Part shown: positions 26,114 through 34,850 of the stretch, one piece after another
How the letters are laid out: every line of letters begins with the position of its first letter
How positions within the stretch are numbered: the first letter of the stretch is position 1
Assembly: GCF_020889785.1 (NCBI RefSeq)
Contig: NZ_JACMYK010000027.1
Span: 1 to 64,000 of the forward strand
Direction: 5' to 3'
DNA from: Bradyrhizobium acaciae
GTDB taxonomy: Bacteria; Pseudomonadota; Alphaproteobacteria; Rhizobiales; Xanthobacteraceae
Length of the DNA stretch: 64,000 bases
The notes under the pieces: model-generated
What the model was told of the DNA's origin: nothing
The model's input: only the letters and a program-made list of their open reading frames with translations
Database searches by the model: none
Program-made: the position numbers and the translations under genes

Positions 26114-27766
26114 TCAGGCCGCTCGCTCGCGCTTCTCTGCCGCGTCGTCGTCCGGAATCTCTCCCGGCCGATAGTTCGGCAGATGTCCGGCCGGAATGAC
26201 TGCCAGCAGGGCCAGGCCGGCCATGATCAACAGCCCGATCTTCAGGGCCCGCAGCCGGGCTTCGGTGTTGACCCGAACGGCTTCCTCGACCTGCTGCGGC
26301 GTGCCGCTTGTGCCTTCCAGCACGCTGCGCAGCCGGTCATTGCTGACGAAGGTGATATTGTTGAGATCAACCTGGCTCTGCAGCTCCTTGGTCAGCACCG
26401 GACTTGCCGTGATCTTGCCGAGGGCGATCGTGCTCAGGAGACCCACGAGAAGTGCGCCGGCGACCGCGGTGCCGACGGCGGCCGCCAGGTTCTGCGTGGT
26501 TCCGCGCAATGACCCGACATCTCCCGCCAATGCCTTGGGCGATGCCGTCACCAGGACGTTGAACAGCAGCGTCACCAGGGAGCCCTGGCCGATCCCGAAC
26601 AGGATGAGGCCAAACAGTACGGGAACCTCGCTCCAGTCGTTGCGCACGACGAATGCGAGCCAGAGCAGCGCAACGGTGCAGAGCGCGAAGCCGAAGCGGC
26701 CGATCTGGCGCGGTGTCAGCCTGTCGTAGACATTGACGATGAGCATCGCCGAGAAGAAGACCGTGAGGTTGAACGGCATCATCGCGATCGCCGTCGCGAT
26801 CGGCGAACGTCCCTGCACGATCTGGATGTAAAGCGGTACCGTGAAGTTCAGCGCCGCCTCCAGCGCGACCACTGCGAACAGCGCATAGACTGCACAGCGC
26901 TCTTCGGGCGATTCAATCACCTCCAGCGCCAGCAGCGGCGTCTTCCCCGCGGCCTGCTGCCGGTGCGTCCAGCTCAGGAAGGCCTGCCCGAGCACGACAC
27001 CGAGCACGATCATGATCGGTGCCGGCGAAACGCCCAACAGATCGAACGGCGCGTTCGGCGTGGCGAGCGCCAACCCCCAACGATTGAGATTGTTGAATCC
27101 GAAGCTGATGAGAATGATCGCACTTGCGGCAAGGGCGACGCCGACGAGATCGATCTGGACGTCCGGGCGGCCCCGGTCGGCCCTCAGGCGGAAGCTGAGG
27201 ACGAGGACGATCGCCGAAGCCGCGATCAGGATCCCGAACGCCGGGCGCCACCCGATATAGGTTCCGAACACGCCGCCGATAACGAATGCGAGCACGCCCG
27301 CCGCCGCGCGCGCCGAGCCCAGCGCACCAAGGGCGGTCGCCTGTTGGCGTCCGGCGTAGTTCTCGGCGATCAGGGCGACCAGCGACGGCACGATCACCGC
27401 GCCCGCGGCCCCGCAAAGTGCCTGCGCGGAAATCATGACGGCCGCCGTCGGGCTGAACGTCATCGCGAGCTGCGATACGAGGAAGAGCACCACCGCGATA
27501 CGGAATACCTGCACAGCCCCGAACCTTTGGGCGAGCTTCGCGCCAAGCATGACGAACCCCGCCACAAGCATGGAGTAGGCCACGATCCCGGTCGCCACCG
27601 TGGTTGGGGGCACGCCGAAGCTCGCCACCATTCCCCCCAAGGCGACAGGCAACGATGCAACGTTGTACGACATGATCATCTGACCAAGCGCGATCGCGAT
27701 CATTGGAACCCATGATGCCCGCTCTTCACGGTGGACGCCGTCGAACGACATTGCCTGTGTTGCCAT
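26114..27766 (-). CDS. MFS transporter, 14-helix DHA2-like
   Basis: A 550-residue major facilitator with about 14 hydrophobic helices. The N-terminal half has LGAKLAQRFGAVQVFRIAVVLFLVSQ (the loop 2-3 region) and ALGALGSARAAAGVLAFVIGGVFGTYIGWR (motif C area). An unusually long extracytoplasmic loop precedes the last helix (residues about 470-515). GGAGG precedes the ATG. It lies between glutaminase (69 bases upstream) and HdeD (24 bases downstream) on one strand. Substrate unknown; by context ammonium, an amino acid or a drug-like acid could be exported. Confidence 0.88.
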   Translation of the reverse strand: MATQAMSFDGVHREERASWVPMIAIALGQMIMSYNVASLPVALGGMVASFGVPPTTVATGIVAYSMLVAGFVMLGAKLAQRFGAVQVFRIAVVLFLVSQLAMTFSPTAAVMISAQALCGAAGAVIVPSLVALIAENYAGRQQATALGALGSARAAAGVLAFVIGGVFGTYIGWRPAFGILIAASAIVLVLSFRLRADRGRPDVQIDLVGVALAASAIILISFGFNNLNRWGLALATPNAPFDLLGVSPAPIMIVLGVVLGQAFLSWTHRQQAAGKTPLLALEVIESPEERCAVYALFAVVALEAALNFTVPLYIQIVQGRSPIATAIAMMPFNLTVFFSAMLIVNVYDRLTPRQIGRFGFALCTVALLWLAFVVRNDWSEVPVLFGLILFGIGQGSLVTLLFNVLVTASPKALAGDVGSLRGTTQNLAAAVGTAVAGALLVGLLSTIALGKITASPVLTKELQSQVDLNNITFVSNDRLRSVLEGTSGTPQQVEEAVRVNTEARLRALKIGLLIMAGLALLAVIPAGHLPNYRPGEIPDDDAAEKRERAA

Positions 27767-27835
27767 CGCATCCTCCGATCTGATTGAGGTAGCGATCGGT
27801 CGGGCCGCGGCTCCGCCGATCTTGCGCGCATTCGT

Positions 27836-28831
27836 TCATCGTTCCGGTTGCGATACGAACAGATCCATGCCCAGCCGCTGCGACAGGAATTTTGCAGCGA
27901 GCTGGCCCCTCACGCTGTTGCCGGCCGCATCCAGCGGTGGCGCGAACGTGCCGAAACCACCTTTGCCGGGGGACACCGCGACGATGCCGCCGCCAATGCC
28001 GCTCTTTCCCGGCAGGCCGATGTCGTAGAGCCAGTCGCCCGATGTCTCGTACAATCCGGCGGTGACCATCACGGCCAGGACGTAGTGGCACACATCAGCG
28101 TCGACCACGCGCTGCCTGGTCACCGGGTTCACGCCGCCGTCAGCCAGCGTCGCGCCCATCACGGCCAGATCCCTGGCGCTGACATTCAGCGAACACTGCC
28201 GTGTGTAAAGGTCGGTCGCCTGTTTGGCGTCGCTGTAGATCCGCTCATAGCTTTCCAGCAAGCGAGCGATGCTTCGATTGCGGAAATTGGTCTCGGACGC
28301 GGATGCGTAGACCTCCTCGTTGAGCGGGAGGTTGCGGCCGGCGAAGCGCGACAGCCCGTCGTGGATGAATTTCCAGCGCTCCTCGATGGACTTTCCCGGC
28401 GCGAGGCTCGTGGTCGCGATCGCGCCGGCGTTCACCATCGGATTGGTCCGCCCGTTTCCCTGCTCGATTGCCGCGAGCGAGTTGAATGCCAGTCCGGTGG
28501 CGTTGGCGCCGAGCTTTTCGCGTGCCGCCTCAGGTCCGATCGTCTCGCAGATCAGCGCGAACAGGAACGGCTTCGAGACGCTCATGATGGAGAATTCGTG
28601 GTCGACGTCTCCCGCGCCATAGACACGCCCGCTGGTGCCAACGACACAGATGCCGAACAGCTCGCTCGGAACCCGGGCGAGGGCCGGATAGACCTGCGAT
28701 CTGGTTCCATCGGTGTTGGACTTGAACCGTCGATGGGCGTCGTCCACAAGCGACTGCACCATCTCCGGGCCGGGCAAGTGGCCGGTCGAGACATAGGCTT
28801 GCTCTGGTTGATCGAGCGAATGCGACGCCAT
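27836..28831 (-). CDS. glsA: Glutaminase
   Basis: A 331-residue serine-dependent glutaminase that converts glutamine to glutamate and ammonia. The SxxK catalytic pair is S84/K87 (IMSVSKPF); other family marks are NPMVNAGAIATTSL, SARDLAVMGATLADGGVNPVT and the ending segment GLPGKSGIGGGIVAVSPGKGGFGTFAPPLD. Length fits the bacterial GlsA family. The ATG at 28831 follows CGGAGTG. It heads a minus-strand run with an MFS transporter and HdeD, suggesting ammonia-based acid neutralisation as known for YbaS in Escherichia coli. Confidence 0.93.
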   Translation of the reverse strand: MASHSLDQPEQAYVSTGHLPGPEMVQSLVDDAHRRFKSNTDGTRSQVYPALARVPSELFGICVVGTSGRVYGAGDVDHEFSIMSVSKPFLFALICETIGPEAAREKLGANATGLAFNSLAAIEQGNGRTNPMVNAGAIATTSLAPGKSIEERWKFIHDGLSRFAGRNLPLNEEVYASASETNFRNRSIARLLESYERIYSDAKQATDLYTRQCSLNVSARDLAVMGATLADGGVNPVTRQRVVDADVCHYVLAVMVTAGLYETSGDWLYDIGLPGKSGIGGGIVAVSPGKGGFGTFAPPLDAAGNSVRGQLAAKFLSQRLGMDLFVSQPER

Positions 28832-29185
28832 CGCATCACTCCGTCGAACGGACCGAATGCCGATCGGCTCCGTTCTAGAACACGACACGTTCTCCGCAGT
28901 CAGCGCCCAAGTTTCAATCGAGTCAATGTACAACCAAGGCTCGGTGCTGCGACCCGACCATCAATTATGTGCGAGGCTTGCGGTTGGAACGACGTCGGGT
29001 GCCGGATTGAGTGAGTGAGGCTGACATAATCGGTTTCAGTTTGAATCAAACCGCCGATGTCCGCGCGACACGCGATCAACGACAGATTGCAACTTTTCCG
29101 TCCGGGAGTAGCATCGTGCGCGCGTACGCGGACCGAGACTAAACGAGAAGAATATGGGGCATCATCTGAAGGAGCGAGGCGTACC
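28832..29185. other. Divergent promoter region, 354 bases, no gene
   Basis: Separates glutaminase (minus) from a small membrane protein (plus). A palindrome GTTCTAGAAC occurs at 28872-28881, followed by CACGACACGTTC, about 40 bases before the glutaminase start; it may be an operator. No open frame with a ribosome binding site is seen. Confidence 0.4.
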
Positions 29186-29395
29186 ATGGCGGCGCAAACA
29201 AGTGACGGACATTTGTTCCTGGTCAAGAAGCTTGGCGGCCTGATCTCAGTCATTATCGGATGCCTGCTGACCGCTGTTGGCGTGACATTCGAATCCACCG
29301 ATACGATCGTGATCGGTGTCCTGTTTCTGATGCTTGGTGCCGTCCTGCTGGTGCTCAAGATCATGAGACGAAATCAGGAGAGCTCGCCCGGCTAG
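29186..29395 (+). CDS. Small two-helix membrane protein
   Basis: A 69-residue protein with hydrophobic segments LISVIIGCLLTAVGVTF and TIVIGVLFLMLGAVLLVLKIM, a short polar N-terminus and a basic end. GAAGGAGCGAGG gives a strong ribosome binding site before the ATG at 29186. Not recognised. The remnant of a gluconolactonase gene begins directly after its stop. Confidence 0.65.
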   Translation: MAAQTSDGHLFLVKKLGGLISVIIGCLLTAVGVTFESTDTIVIGVLFLMLGAVLLVLKIMRRNQESSPG

Positions 29396-29396
29396 T

Positions 29397-29965
29397 CGGG
29401 GGCATCAGCGTATTCCGCGGCGGATCACGCGTACCGAGAAGAACGGCAAGATCACCGTGCTTGCCGACAACTTCGAGGGCAAGCGCCTCAATGCGCCGAA
29501 CGACATCGTGGTGGAGTCCGACGACACGATCTGGTTCACCGATCCGGTGTTCGGCATCGCCGGCGAGTGGGAGGGCTTCAAGGCCAAGCGCGAGCAAGAC
29601 AACACCAACGTGCTCCGCATCGGCACCGATGGAAAGCTGACCGCCGTCATCACCGATCTGGTCAATCCGAACGGGCTTGCCTTCTCGCCGGACGAGAAGA
29701 AGCTCTACGTGGTCGAGTGGAAGGGCACGCCGAGCCGCGGTATCTGGAGCTACGACGTCAATGCGGCCGGCACGGGGGGCAACAAATCCAGGCTGATCGA
29801 CGCCGCCGATCAGGGATCGCTTGACGGCTTCCGCGTCGACAGCGACGGCAGTCTGTGGTGCGGCTGGGGCAGCAACGGTGCGCTGCAGTCTGAGCCGGCC
29901 GACGTGGGCGACCGTAAAGTCTATCAGCTCAAGGGCAGACCCGAAGATCTCGACGGCGTCAATAG
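29397..29965 (+). pseudogene. SMP-30/gluconolactonase-family remnant
   Basis: The frame encodes about 190 residues of a six-bladed beta-propeller lactonase: RITRTEKNGKITVLADNF, GKRLNAPNDIVVESD, IWFTDPVFGI, LVNPNGLAFSPDEKKLYVVEW and DGFRVDSDGSLWCGWGSNG, including the metal-binding N and D positions. The normal N-terminal 80-100 residues and a start codon are missing (the frame runs straight from the stop of the upstream small gene), and the C-terminus is cut at DGVNSDEA where a REP-like repeat begins. Both ends are lost, so the protein cannot be functional as a lactonase. Confidence 0.8.
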
Positions 29966-30030
29966 CGACGAAGCAGTCCATGGCTCCGCTTGTCGCAGTA
30001 TGGATTGCTTCGCTTCGCTCCCAATGACGT
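29965..30030. repeat. Palindromic repeat family C, degenerate copy 2
   Basis: AGCGACGAAGCAGTCCATGG at the left and TGGATTGCTTCGCTTCGCTCCCAATGACG at the right match the arms of the 6211-6291 element. It lies exactly at the 3' break of the gluconolactonase remnant. Confidence 0.65.
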
Positions 30031-30057
30031 GGATCGGCCGATGCAGTATCCCCGTCA

Positions 30058-30091
30058 TCCCCGCGCAAAGGCGAAGCCTTGGCGCGGGGGT
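30058..30091. repeat. Strong stem-loop
   Basis: CCCCGCGCAAAGGC and GCCTTGGCGCGGGG pair around GAA, close to the end of the minus-strand gene at 30120. It can serve as that gene's terminator or be part of another REP-like element. Confidence 0.6.
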
Positions 30092-30119
30092 AACGGGTCA
30101 AGCAGCGAGTCTCGAACCG

Positions 30120-30470
30120 CTAATTGATATCTGCGAGCTTGTGCAGCGTTGCACCGAAGATCAGGCTTGCCTTGCCGACCAGCGCAGTTCCACTCATGGT
30201 GCCGCGGGTATCGGTGAAGGTGCCGGAGACGCCGATGCCGACCGGCGCGGGTCCGCCGAACAGCGGGTTGTCGGTGTCGCGTGGCGTGGTGTGGCGTTGG
30301 ACCAGGACCTCGCCCTTGAATGCGTCGCCCTTCACCGTGTAGCTGCCGGTGTAATACAGATAGGCATCGCCGCCGAGGATTTGCCCGTCGCGGAAAAGAA
30401 TCACTCCGCTGCCCTTGCCGACGCGTCCATCCAGCAGGGTGACGTGGATTGAGTACAGCCCGTTCTTCAT
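30120..30470 (-). CDS. GrlR-like regulatory-fold protein
   Basis: A 116-residue protein beginning MKNGLYSIHVTLLDGRVGKG and containing GGDAYLYYTGSYTVKGDAFKGEV, a beta-barrel pattern that resembles the GrlR/T3SS negative regulator family, which is widespread in rhizobia outside any secretion locus. The ATG at 30470 is chosen because homologous sequences start MKNG; the open frame continues upstream without support. Partner and target are unknown; no type III secretion genes are in the window. Confidence 0.68.
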   Translation of the reverse strand: MKNGLYSIHVTLLDGRVGKGSGVILFRDGQILGGDAYLYYTGSYTVKGDAFKGEVLVQRHTTPRDTDNPLFGGPAPVGIGVSGTFTDTRGTMSGTALVGKASLIFGATLHKLADIN

Positions 30471-30709
30471 AACGTCCCATCGACCGGTTGCTACGCCCGC
30501 AGCAATCCGGATTGGTTTTTTATGCCAAAGCGAGCAACCTCGTGCAATGCGGCAGGTTGATTCCGGGGGTGTCCGGAGTGACCGTGGACCCTCGGTTCCT
30601 GCCAGCCGGTGTGACGGCGCGATGACAGCGGACCGTGCGCGCGAATCGAACTGGCCCGCGAAATGCATGGCTCTGGTTGCACTGGCCGGTGAGTGCTGGA
30701 GCAACATAC

Positions 30710-31150
30710 ATGACAGACAGGATGGAAGCCGGCGGCCGCTTTGCGGACCGGTATGACGATCCCGGAACCTTGGTTGGCCGCCGCCGCGGCTGGATGCGCG
30801 TATCCCTGCCGCTTGGTCTGGTCGCGCTGCTGTCGGTCGCCGCTGCGCAGCTTGCGCAGGCACGCGATCCCGACGGCCGCTACGCCAATTCGCCGCTCAA
30901 GGAATGGTTCGACGGTCTGCGCAGCGGCAAGGGGCCGTGCTGCTCGGACGCCGACGGCAGCGCGGTCAGCGATGTCGATTGGGAATCGAAGGACGGGCAC
31001 TACCGCGTGCGCCTCGACGGAGCCTGGATCGATGTGCCCGATGAAGCCGTGGTCACCGAGCCCAACCGGGTCGGCCGCGCCATGGTCTGGCCGATCAAGA
31101 GCTACATGGGCGTGACGATCCGCTGCTTCATGCCGGGCAGCATGACGTAG
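30710..31150 (+). CDS. Exported or anchored protein with Cys-Cys motif
   Basis: A 146-residue protein with a basic N-terminal region (GRRRGWMR) and one hydrophobic segment (VSLPLGLVALLSVAAAQLAQA) that may be a signal peptide. The mature part has SPLKEWFDGLRSGKGPCCSDADG (C77-C78) and ends CFMPGSMT. The Cys-Cys-Ser-Asp segment recurs in a family of rhizobial periplasmic proteins of unknown role. A later start at MRVSLPLG is possible. Confidence 0.65.
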   Translation: MTDRMEAGGRFADRYDDPGTLVGRRRGWMRVSLPLGLVALLSVAAAQLAQARDPDGRYANSPLKEWFDGLRSGKGPCCSDADGSAVSDVDWESKDGHYRVRLDGAWIDVPDEAVVTEPNRVGRAMVWPIKSYMGVTIRCFMPGSMT

Positions 31151-31165
31151 CGGACGGTCGTCCGC

Positions 31166-31549
31166 TCAGACGTACTTCTTGTCGCGCTCGAGCAGTTCGA
31201 TCGAGATGCCCTGCGGGCCGCGGATGAAGCAGATCCGCACGCCGGGGCGGATCGTGGTCGGCTCCTTGGTGAACTCGACGCCCCTGGCCTTGATCTCGGC
31301 CGCAACCGCGTCGATGTCCTTCACCGCCAGCCCGAAATGATCGAGCCCCTGATATGGCGTCACCGGCGGCGTGTTGACGCCGTCGCCCTGCGTCACCTCC
31401 GCGATGAACACCTTGGCGCCGCCGAGCTGGACGTCGATGCGGCCTGGGCCGCGGATGATCTCGCCGCCGAGGATGTCGCGCAGCCAGGTCGCGGTGGCCT
31501 CGGGATCGGGACTGCGCAGATGAACGTGGTCCCAGGTGACGACAGGCAT
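31166..31549 (-). CDS. VOC/glyoxalase-family protein
   Basis: A 127-residue single vicinal-oxygen-chelate protein: MPVVTWDHVHLRSPDPEATATWL, GLDHFGLAVKDIDAVAAEIKARG and ISIELLERD supply two His and one Glu as probable metal ligands (H8, H71, E118). Function within the fold (lyase, dioxygenase, isomerase) is not predictable. AAGGAGATCGC precedes the ATG at 31549. It converges with the preceding exported protein gene. Confidence 0.85.
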   Translation of the reverse strand: MPVVTWDHVHLRSPDPEATATWLRDILGGEIIRGPGRIDVQLGGAKVFIAEVTQGDGVNTPPVTPYQGLDHFGLAVKDIDAVAAEIKARGVEFTKEPTTIRPGVRICFIRGPQGISIELLERDKKYV

Positions 31550-31813
31550 TGCGATCTCCTTGTTGTTCTCGCGCCGCTCAGGTGCGCGGCACTTGCTCTC
31601 GGGCGGCGCGAACTTAGCGAGCGGCCGGCCGTGATGCCATCCCTCCATCCCTGTCGCAAGATTGCCGCCCGGAATGAAACCATTCCGGCGGTCAGCGATT
31701 GTTCTCGCGTGGCCGCTCGACCTGCGGCCGTCCCGGAAGCCGCAAGGTGCGGTGTTTGCGTGGCTTGTGGGTGTGTGGCGGCCTGACCGGGCTGCCGGGG
31801 TGAGGGCACGACG

Positions 31814-32425
31814 ATGCGGATCGGTTTGGCGTCGTTTGGAAGGCTGGCCGCCGGACGTCTCGGTGAACGCGGCCTCTACGCCGGCCTGCTGCTGCCGCTG
31901 ATCGCGATGGCCGGGATCGGCGCATGGTTCATGCTCCCCGAGCCCAGCGACGCCGGAGATCAGGATATCTGGCCGCTGTCGTCCGCCATCATCCGCACCG
32001 CGCAGAATGCATCGACCGGGACGCAGCCACAGTCCGCAAAGGACGTGCCGGGAGATGAGCCGGCCACGGTCGGGGTAGCCACCACCCCGCCGGCCGCAGA
32101 GGAGGCCAAGCCGTCCGAGCCCGCCGAAAGGTCGCCGCTGGGCCGGCTGCGGATCGCCTCGCAATCCTGGGAGCGCGGCGGGCTGGGTTCGAAGGTGCTG
32201 GTCACCCTGACGCTGCGTAATGCCAACGATTTCGCGGTCAAGGATATCGAGATCGCCTGCGCCTTCATTAGGCGCGACGGCAGCCCCCTGACCGAGCGCA
32301 AGCGGCTGATTTCGGACACCATCGCCATGAAGAGCCGCAAGACCTACTCGCGGATGTTGATCGGCTTCGTCAATGTTAACGCAAACAAGGCGAAATGTTC
32401 GCTCGTGACGGCGAGCCGCGTCTAA
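31814..32425 (+). CDS. Membrane-anchored protein with C-terminal beta domain
   Basis: A 203-residue protein: one transmembrane helix (GLYAGLLLPLIAMAGIGAWFML), a Pro/Ala/Glu-rich linker (about 45-108), and a domain with VLVTLTLRNANDFAVKDIEIACAFIRRDGSPL and KTYSRMLIGFVNVNANKAKCSL. The last part resembles the FxLyD-type or immunoglobulin-like extracellular domains that extend from membrane proteins. Not recognised further. No clear ribosome binding site. Confidence 0.65.
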   Translation: MRIGLASFGRLAAGRLGERGLYAGLLLPLIAMAGIGAWFMLPEPSDAGDQDIWPLSSAIIRTAQNASTGTQPQSAKDVPGDEPATVGVATTPPAAEEAKPSEPAERSPLGRLRIASQSWERGGLGSKVLVTLTLRNANDFAVKDIEIACAFIRRDGSPLTERKRLISDTIAMKSRKTYSRMLIGFVNVNANKAKCSLVTASRV

Positions 32426-32487
32426 ACTCTGCATCCCGAAAAAGTGACCGGGAATTGACTTGCCGGGTGAACCGTAACGGCCAGGCA

Positions 32488-32512
32488 GGAACTAACTAAT
32501 AAGCCGACCGTT
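32488..32512 (+). promoter_or_regulatory. EcfG-type general stress promoter
   Basis: GGAAC (32488-32492), 16 bases, CGTT (32509-32512) fits the alphaproteobacterial EcfG consensus GGAAC-N16/17-CGTT. It lies 130 bases upstream of the ATG at 32643 on the same strand, in a non-coding region. Confidence 0.6.
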
Positions 32513-32642
32513 AGAGAACGACCCGGAAGCGCGGGATGGCGTCTGTCCGGGTGATCATGCGCAGACGATGAATTCGTCGCGCGATGGCTGATGTCGTCGC
32601 GCCGAGATGAACCGCGCCCATCGCGCGGGGGGAGCTACCAAG

Positions 32643-33173
32643 ATGCCTGTGGCGCGTTATTTCCTGTTCGTTGGTGGCGTGCTGCTCGCGCTGCTTTTCG
32701 TCGTGAATGCCATCGTGCCGCAGGAGGCCGTGGTCGCCAGCCAGAACCAGAGCCTGTCGTCGCCCGCCGTCGACAACAAGACCGTGGTGCGGATCAAGTC
32801 GGTCCAGAAACTGCCGGAGCGGGTGGTATACGACACCAGCCTGCCGACCATCGTTCCGTCGCAGGTCAACGCGGTTGCCGCGGCAGCTCCCGCGACTGAT
32901 CGCGAGGCCTCGGCTGAGGCCCGCGTCCGCAACACATTCGCCCAGTTCATTCCGCCGGAGAAGGCTGACACGAACAAGGTCGTTGCCGAGGCAAAGCCGG
33001 CTGAGCAGGCCGCGCCGGCCCAGCCGCAGGCGCCGAAGAAGCGCAAGGTCGCGCACAACCATAACCATTACCAGCAGCCGATGCGCTTCGCGCAGCCCGG
33101 TATGTATCAACCCTACCGCGTCGCCCAGCAGCAGCCGCGGATGGGCTTCTTCGGCGGCTTCGGCACCTGGTAA
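32643..33173 (+). CDS. Small one-helix membrane/periplasmic protein, probably stress induced
   Basis: A 176-residue protein beginning MPVARYFLFVGGVLLALLFVVNA (uncleaved signal or anchor), followed by QEAVVASQNQSLSSPAVDNKT and a Pro/Ala/Lys-rich region with HNHNHYQQPMRF and a Gly-rich end. Not recognised. The ATG at 32643 is preferred to an in-frame start 36 bases earlier because it begins the hydrophobic segment. An EcfG-like promoter lies upstream and a good terminator downstream, making a single-gene unit. Confidence 0.68.
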   Translation: MPVARYFLFVGGVLLALLFVVNAIVPQEAVVASQNQSLSSPAVDNKTVVRIKSVQKLPERVVYDTSLPTIVPSQVNAVAAAAPATDREASAEARVRNTFAQFIPPEKADTNKVVAEAKPAEQAAPAQPQAPKKRKVAHNHNHYQQPMRFAQPGMYQPYRVAQQQPRMGFFGGFGTW

Positions 33174-33203
33174 GCGGGGCCGCCACAGCCGGCAATCGAT
33201 ACG

Positions 33204-33232
33204 CCGCCGCAAGCACTTGCGGCGGCTTTTTC
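33204..33232 (+). terminator. Rho-independent terminator
   Basis: GCCGCCGCAAG pairs with CTTGCGGCGGC and is followed by TTTTTC, 30 bases after the stop of the gene at 32643. Confidence 0.85.
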
Positions 33233-33277
33233 ATGTCCGCGATTCCAGGGGGCAGCGTGCCGCCCGGCCTGGCGTGA

Positions 33278-33688
33278 TTAACGCGGCAGGCGCGGAATCT
33301 TGTCGGCGAAGCCGTTGTAACAGGTCAGCCGCTCGTCCTCTTCCTTCACGAAACGGCATTCGTTGACGCCCTTGGCGGGGGCGGCCTTCGGCTTGGGCTG
33401 CGGCTTGAAGATCTCGTCGTAGCACATCAGCCGCTCCTTGGTGGCGTCGTCGATGTCGCCACAGGCCTGGAGCTTCTGCGCGACCGAGGGCGGCTTGCCC
33501 GGGGCAGGCTTCTCGCCCTTCTTGGCCGCCGACTTCTTGCCGACCTGGACCAGCGGCTTGTCGCCGACCATGGGCTGTGAGGCGGCCGGCTTGTCGGCGG
33601 CGGGTGGGGGAGCGGCGGCTGGAGCGGTGCCTTGGGCAAGCGCGGCAGCCGGGCACAGGAGCGCCAGCGCGAGGATGATATGTCTCAT
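33278..33688 (-). CDS. Exported protein with C-terminal paired cysteines
   Basis: A 136-residue protein with a Sec signal (MRHIILALALLCPAAALAQG), a Pro/Ala/Lys-rich linker, and a C-terminal domain with four cysteines in two similar units: CGDIDDATKERLMCYDEI and CRFVKEEDERLTCYNGFAD. The doubled C-x12-C-Y pattern suggests two helical hairpins each closed by a disulfide. Similar units occur in many rhizobial periplasmic proteins of unknown role. Start supported by the signal peptide only. Confidence 0.7.
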   Translation of the reverse strand: MRHIILALALLCPAAALAQGTAPAAAPPPAADKPAASQPMVGDKPLVQVGKKSAAKKGEKPAPGKPPSVAQKLQACGDIDDATKERLMCYDEIFKPQPKPKAAPAKGVNECRFVKEEDERLTCYNGFADKIPRLPR

Positions 33689-33986
33689 GTTGAAATGTCC
33701 GAAATGGCGTGATGACCGGAAGGATGGCGCCGGGGATCGGAAAAGCCCGGCAAGCGCCGAGGCTTATCGCAAGTTCTGCCCGAATCCTACCCCCAGGCGT
33801 GGTCCGCACGGCCCGATCCACCGGCAAAAACCGGCGCAATTCGTGGCCGGGGGAGCGTGATTTGCCTTTGCCCGGCCGGCGGCTATGACGGCGCCATCTG
33901 CGCGACTGGCGCTTGGATGGACCACCATCGGGGAGCGCAGAGACCAAACGCCGCGCGCCTGGGCACCGCTTCGAAACGGAGGTGCC

Positions 33987-34850
33987 ATGACGGCGAACAT
34001 TCTTGATGGGCACGCACATGCCCAAATTGTCATCGACAAGGTTGCTCACGAACTGGACCGGCTGCCCCGCGCACCGGGGCTTGCGGTCGTGCTGGTCGGC
34101 GACGACCCGGCGAGTCAAATCTATGTGCAGAGCAAGGTCCGGATGGCCGAACGGCTCGGCCTGCGCGGCGAGGTCGAACGGCTGCCGGATGATTGCAGCG
34201 AGGCCGATCTGCTTGCCAGGATCAAGGCGCTCAATGCGCGCGACGATATCGACGGCATCCTTATCCAGTTGCCGCTGCCGGCGCATATCGACAGTTTGCG
34301 TGTGATGGCGGCGGTCGATCCCGCAAAGGATGTCGACGGTCTGCACGCGCTGAACGCCGGCCGGCTGTTTCACGGCGACGAAGCGCTGGTGCCGTGCACG
34401 CCGCTCGGCTGTCTCCGGCTGATCAAGTCGATCCGGCCAGATCTCACCGGCGCCCATGCCGTGGTGATCGGCAGCTCCAACATCGTCGGCAAGCCGATGG
34501 CTGCGCTGCTGCTGCAGGAGCACGCGACCGTGACGCAGACCCACATCCATACCCGCGGCATCAGCAAGATCTGTCGTCAGGCCGATATCCTGGTAAGCGC
34601 GGTGGGCAAGGCCGGCCTCGTGCGCGGCGACTGGATCAAGCCGCAGGCCATCGTGATCGACGTCGGCACCACGCGCGTCGAGAAGCCGGAGGGCGGCTAC
34701 GCCGTGTGCGGCGATGTCTCCTTCGACGAGGCGGTGCAGGTTGCCGGCGCGATCACGCCCGTGCCCCGCGGCGTCGGCCCGATGACGATCGCCTGCCTGA
34801 TGGAGAACACCGTGAAGGCCGCAAAGGCGAGGGCGGCCCGGCTGCAGTAA
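33987..34850 (+). CDS. folD: Bifunctional methylenetetrahydrofolate dehydrogenase/cyclohydrolase
   Basis: A 287-residue enzyme that interconverts 5,10-methylene- and 10-formyl-tetrahydrofolate. Catalytic residues of the family are visible: Y46 and K50 (IYVQSKVRMAERLG), Q94 (ILIQLPLP) and D117 (KDVDGLH). The NADP site is VIGSSNIVGKP, with PVPRGVGPMT near the end. The ATG at 33987 has GGAGGT just before it, so the longer open frame starting at 33885 is not used. No other C1 or purine genes are nearby. It could be a secondary copy used for C1 flux; this cannot be judged from one window. Confidence 0.95.
   Translation: MTANILDGHAHAQIVIDKVAHELDRLPRAPGLAVVLVGDDPASQIYVQSKVRMAERLGLRGEVERLPDDCSEADLLARIKALNARDDIDGILIQLPLPAHIDSLRVMAAVDPAKDVDGLHALNAGRLFHGDEALVPCTPLGCLRLIKSIRPDLTGAHAVVIGSSNIVGKPMAALLLQEHATVTQTHIHTRGISKICRQADILVSAVGKAGLVRGDWIKPQAIVIDVGTTRVEKPEGGYAVCGDVSFDEAVQVAGAITPVPRGVGPMTIACLMENTVKAAKARAARLQ

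Noticed and set aside
30120-30470. GrlR-like protein as sign of a type III secretion locus
   Set aside because: No secretion apparatus or effector genes occur in the window; the family is widespread outside such loci.
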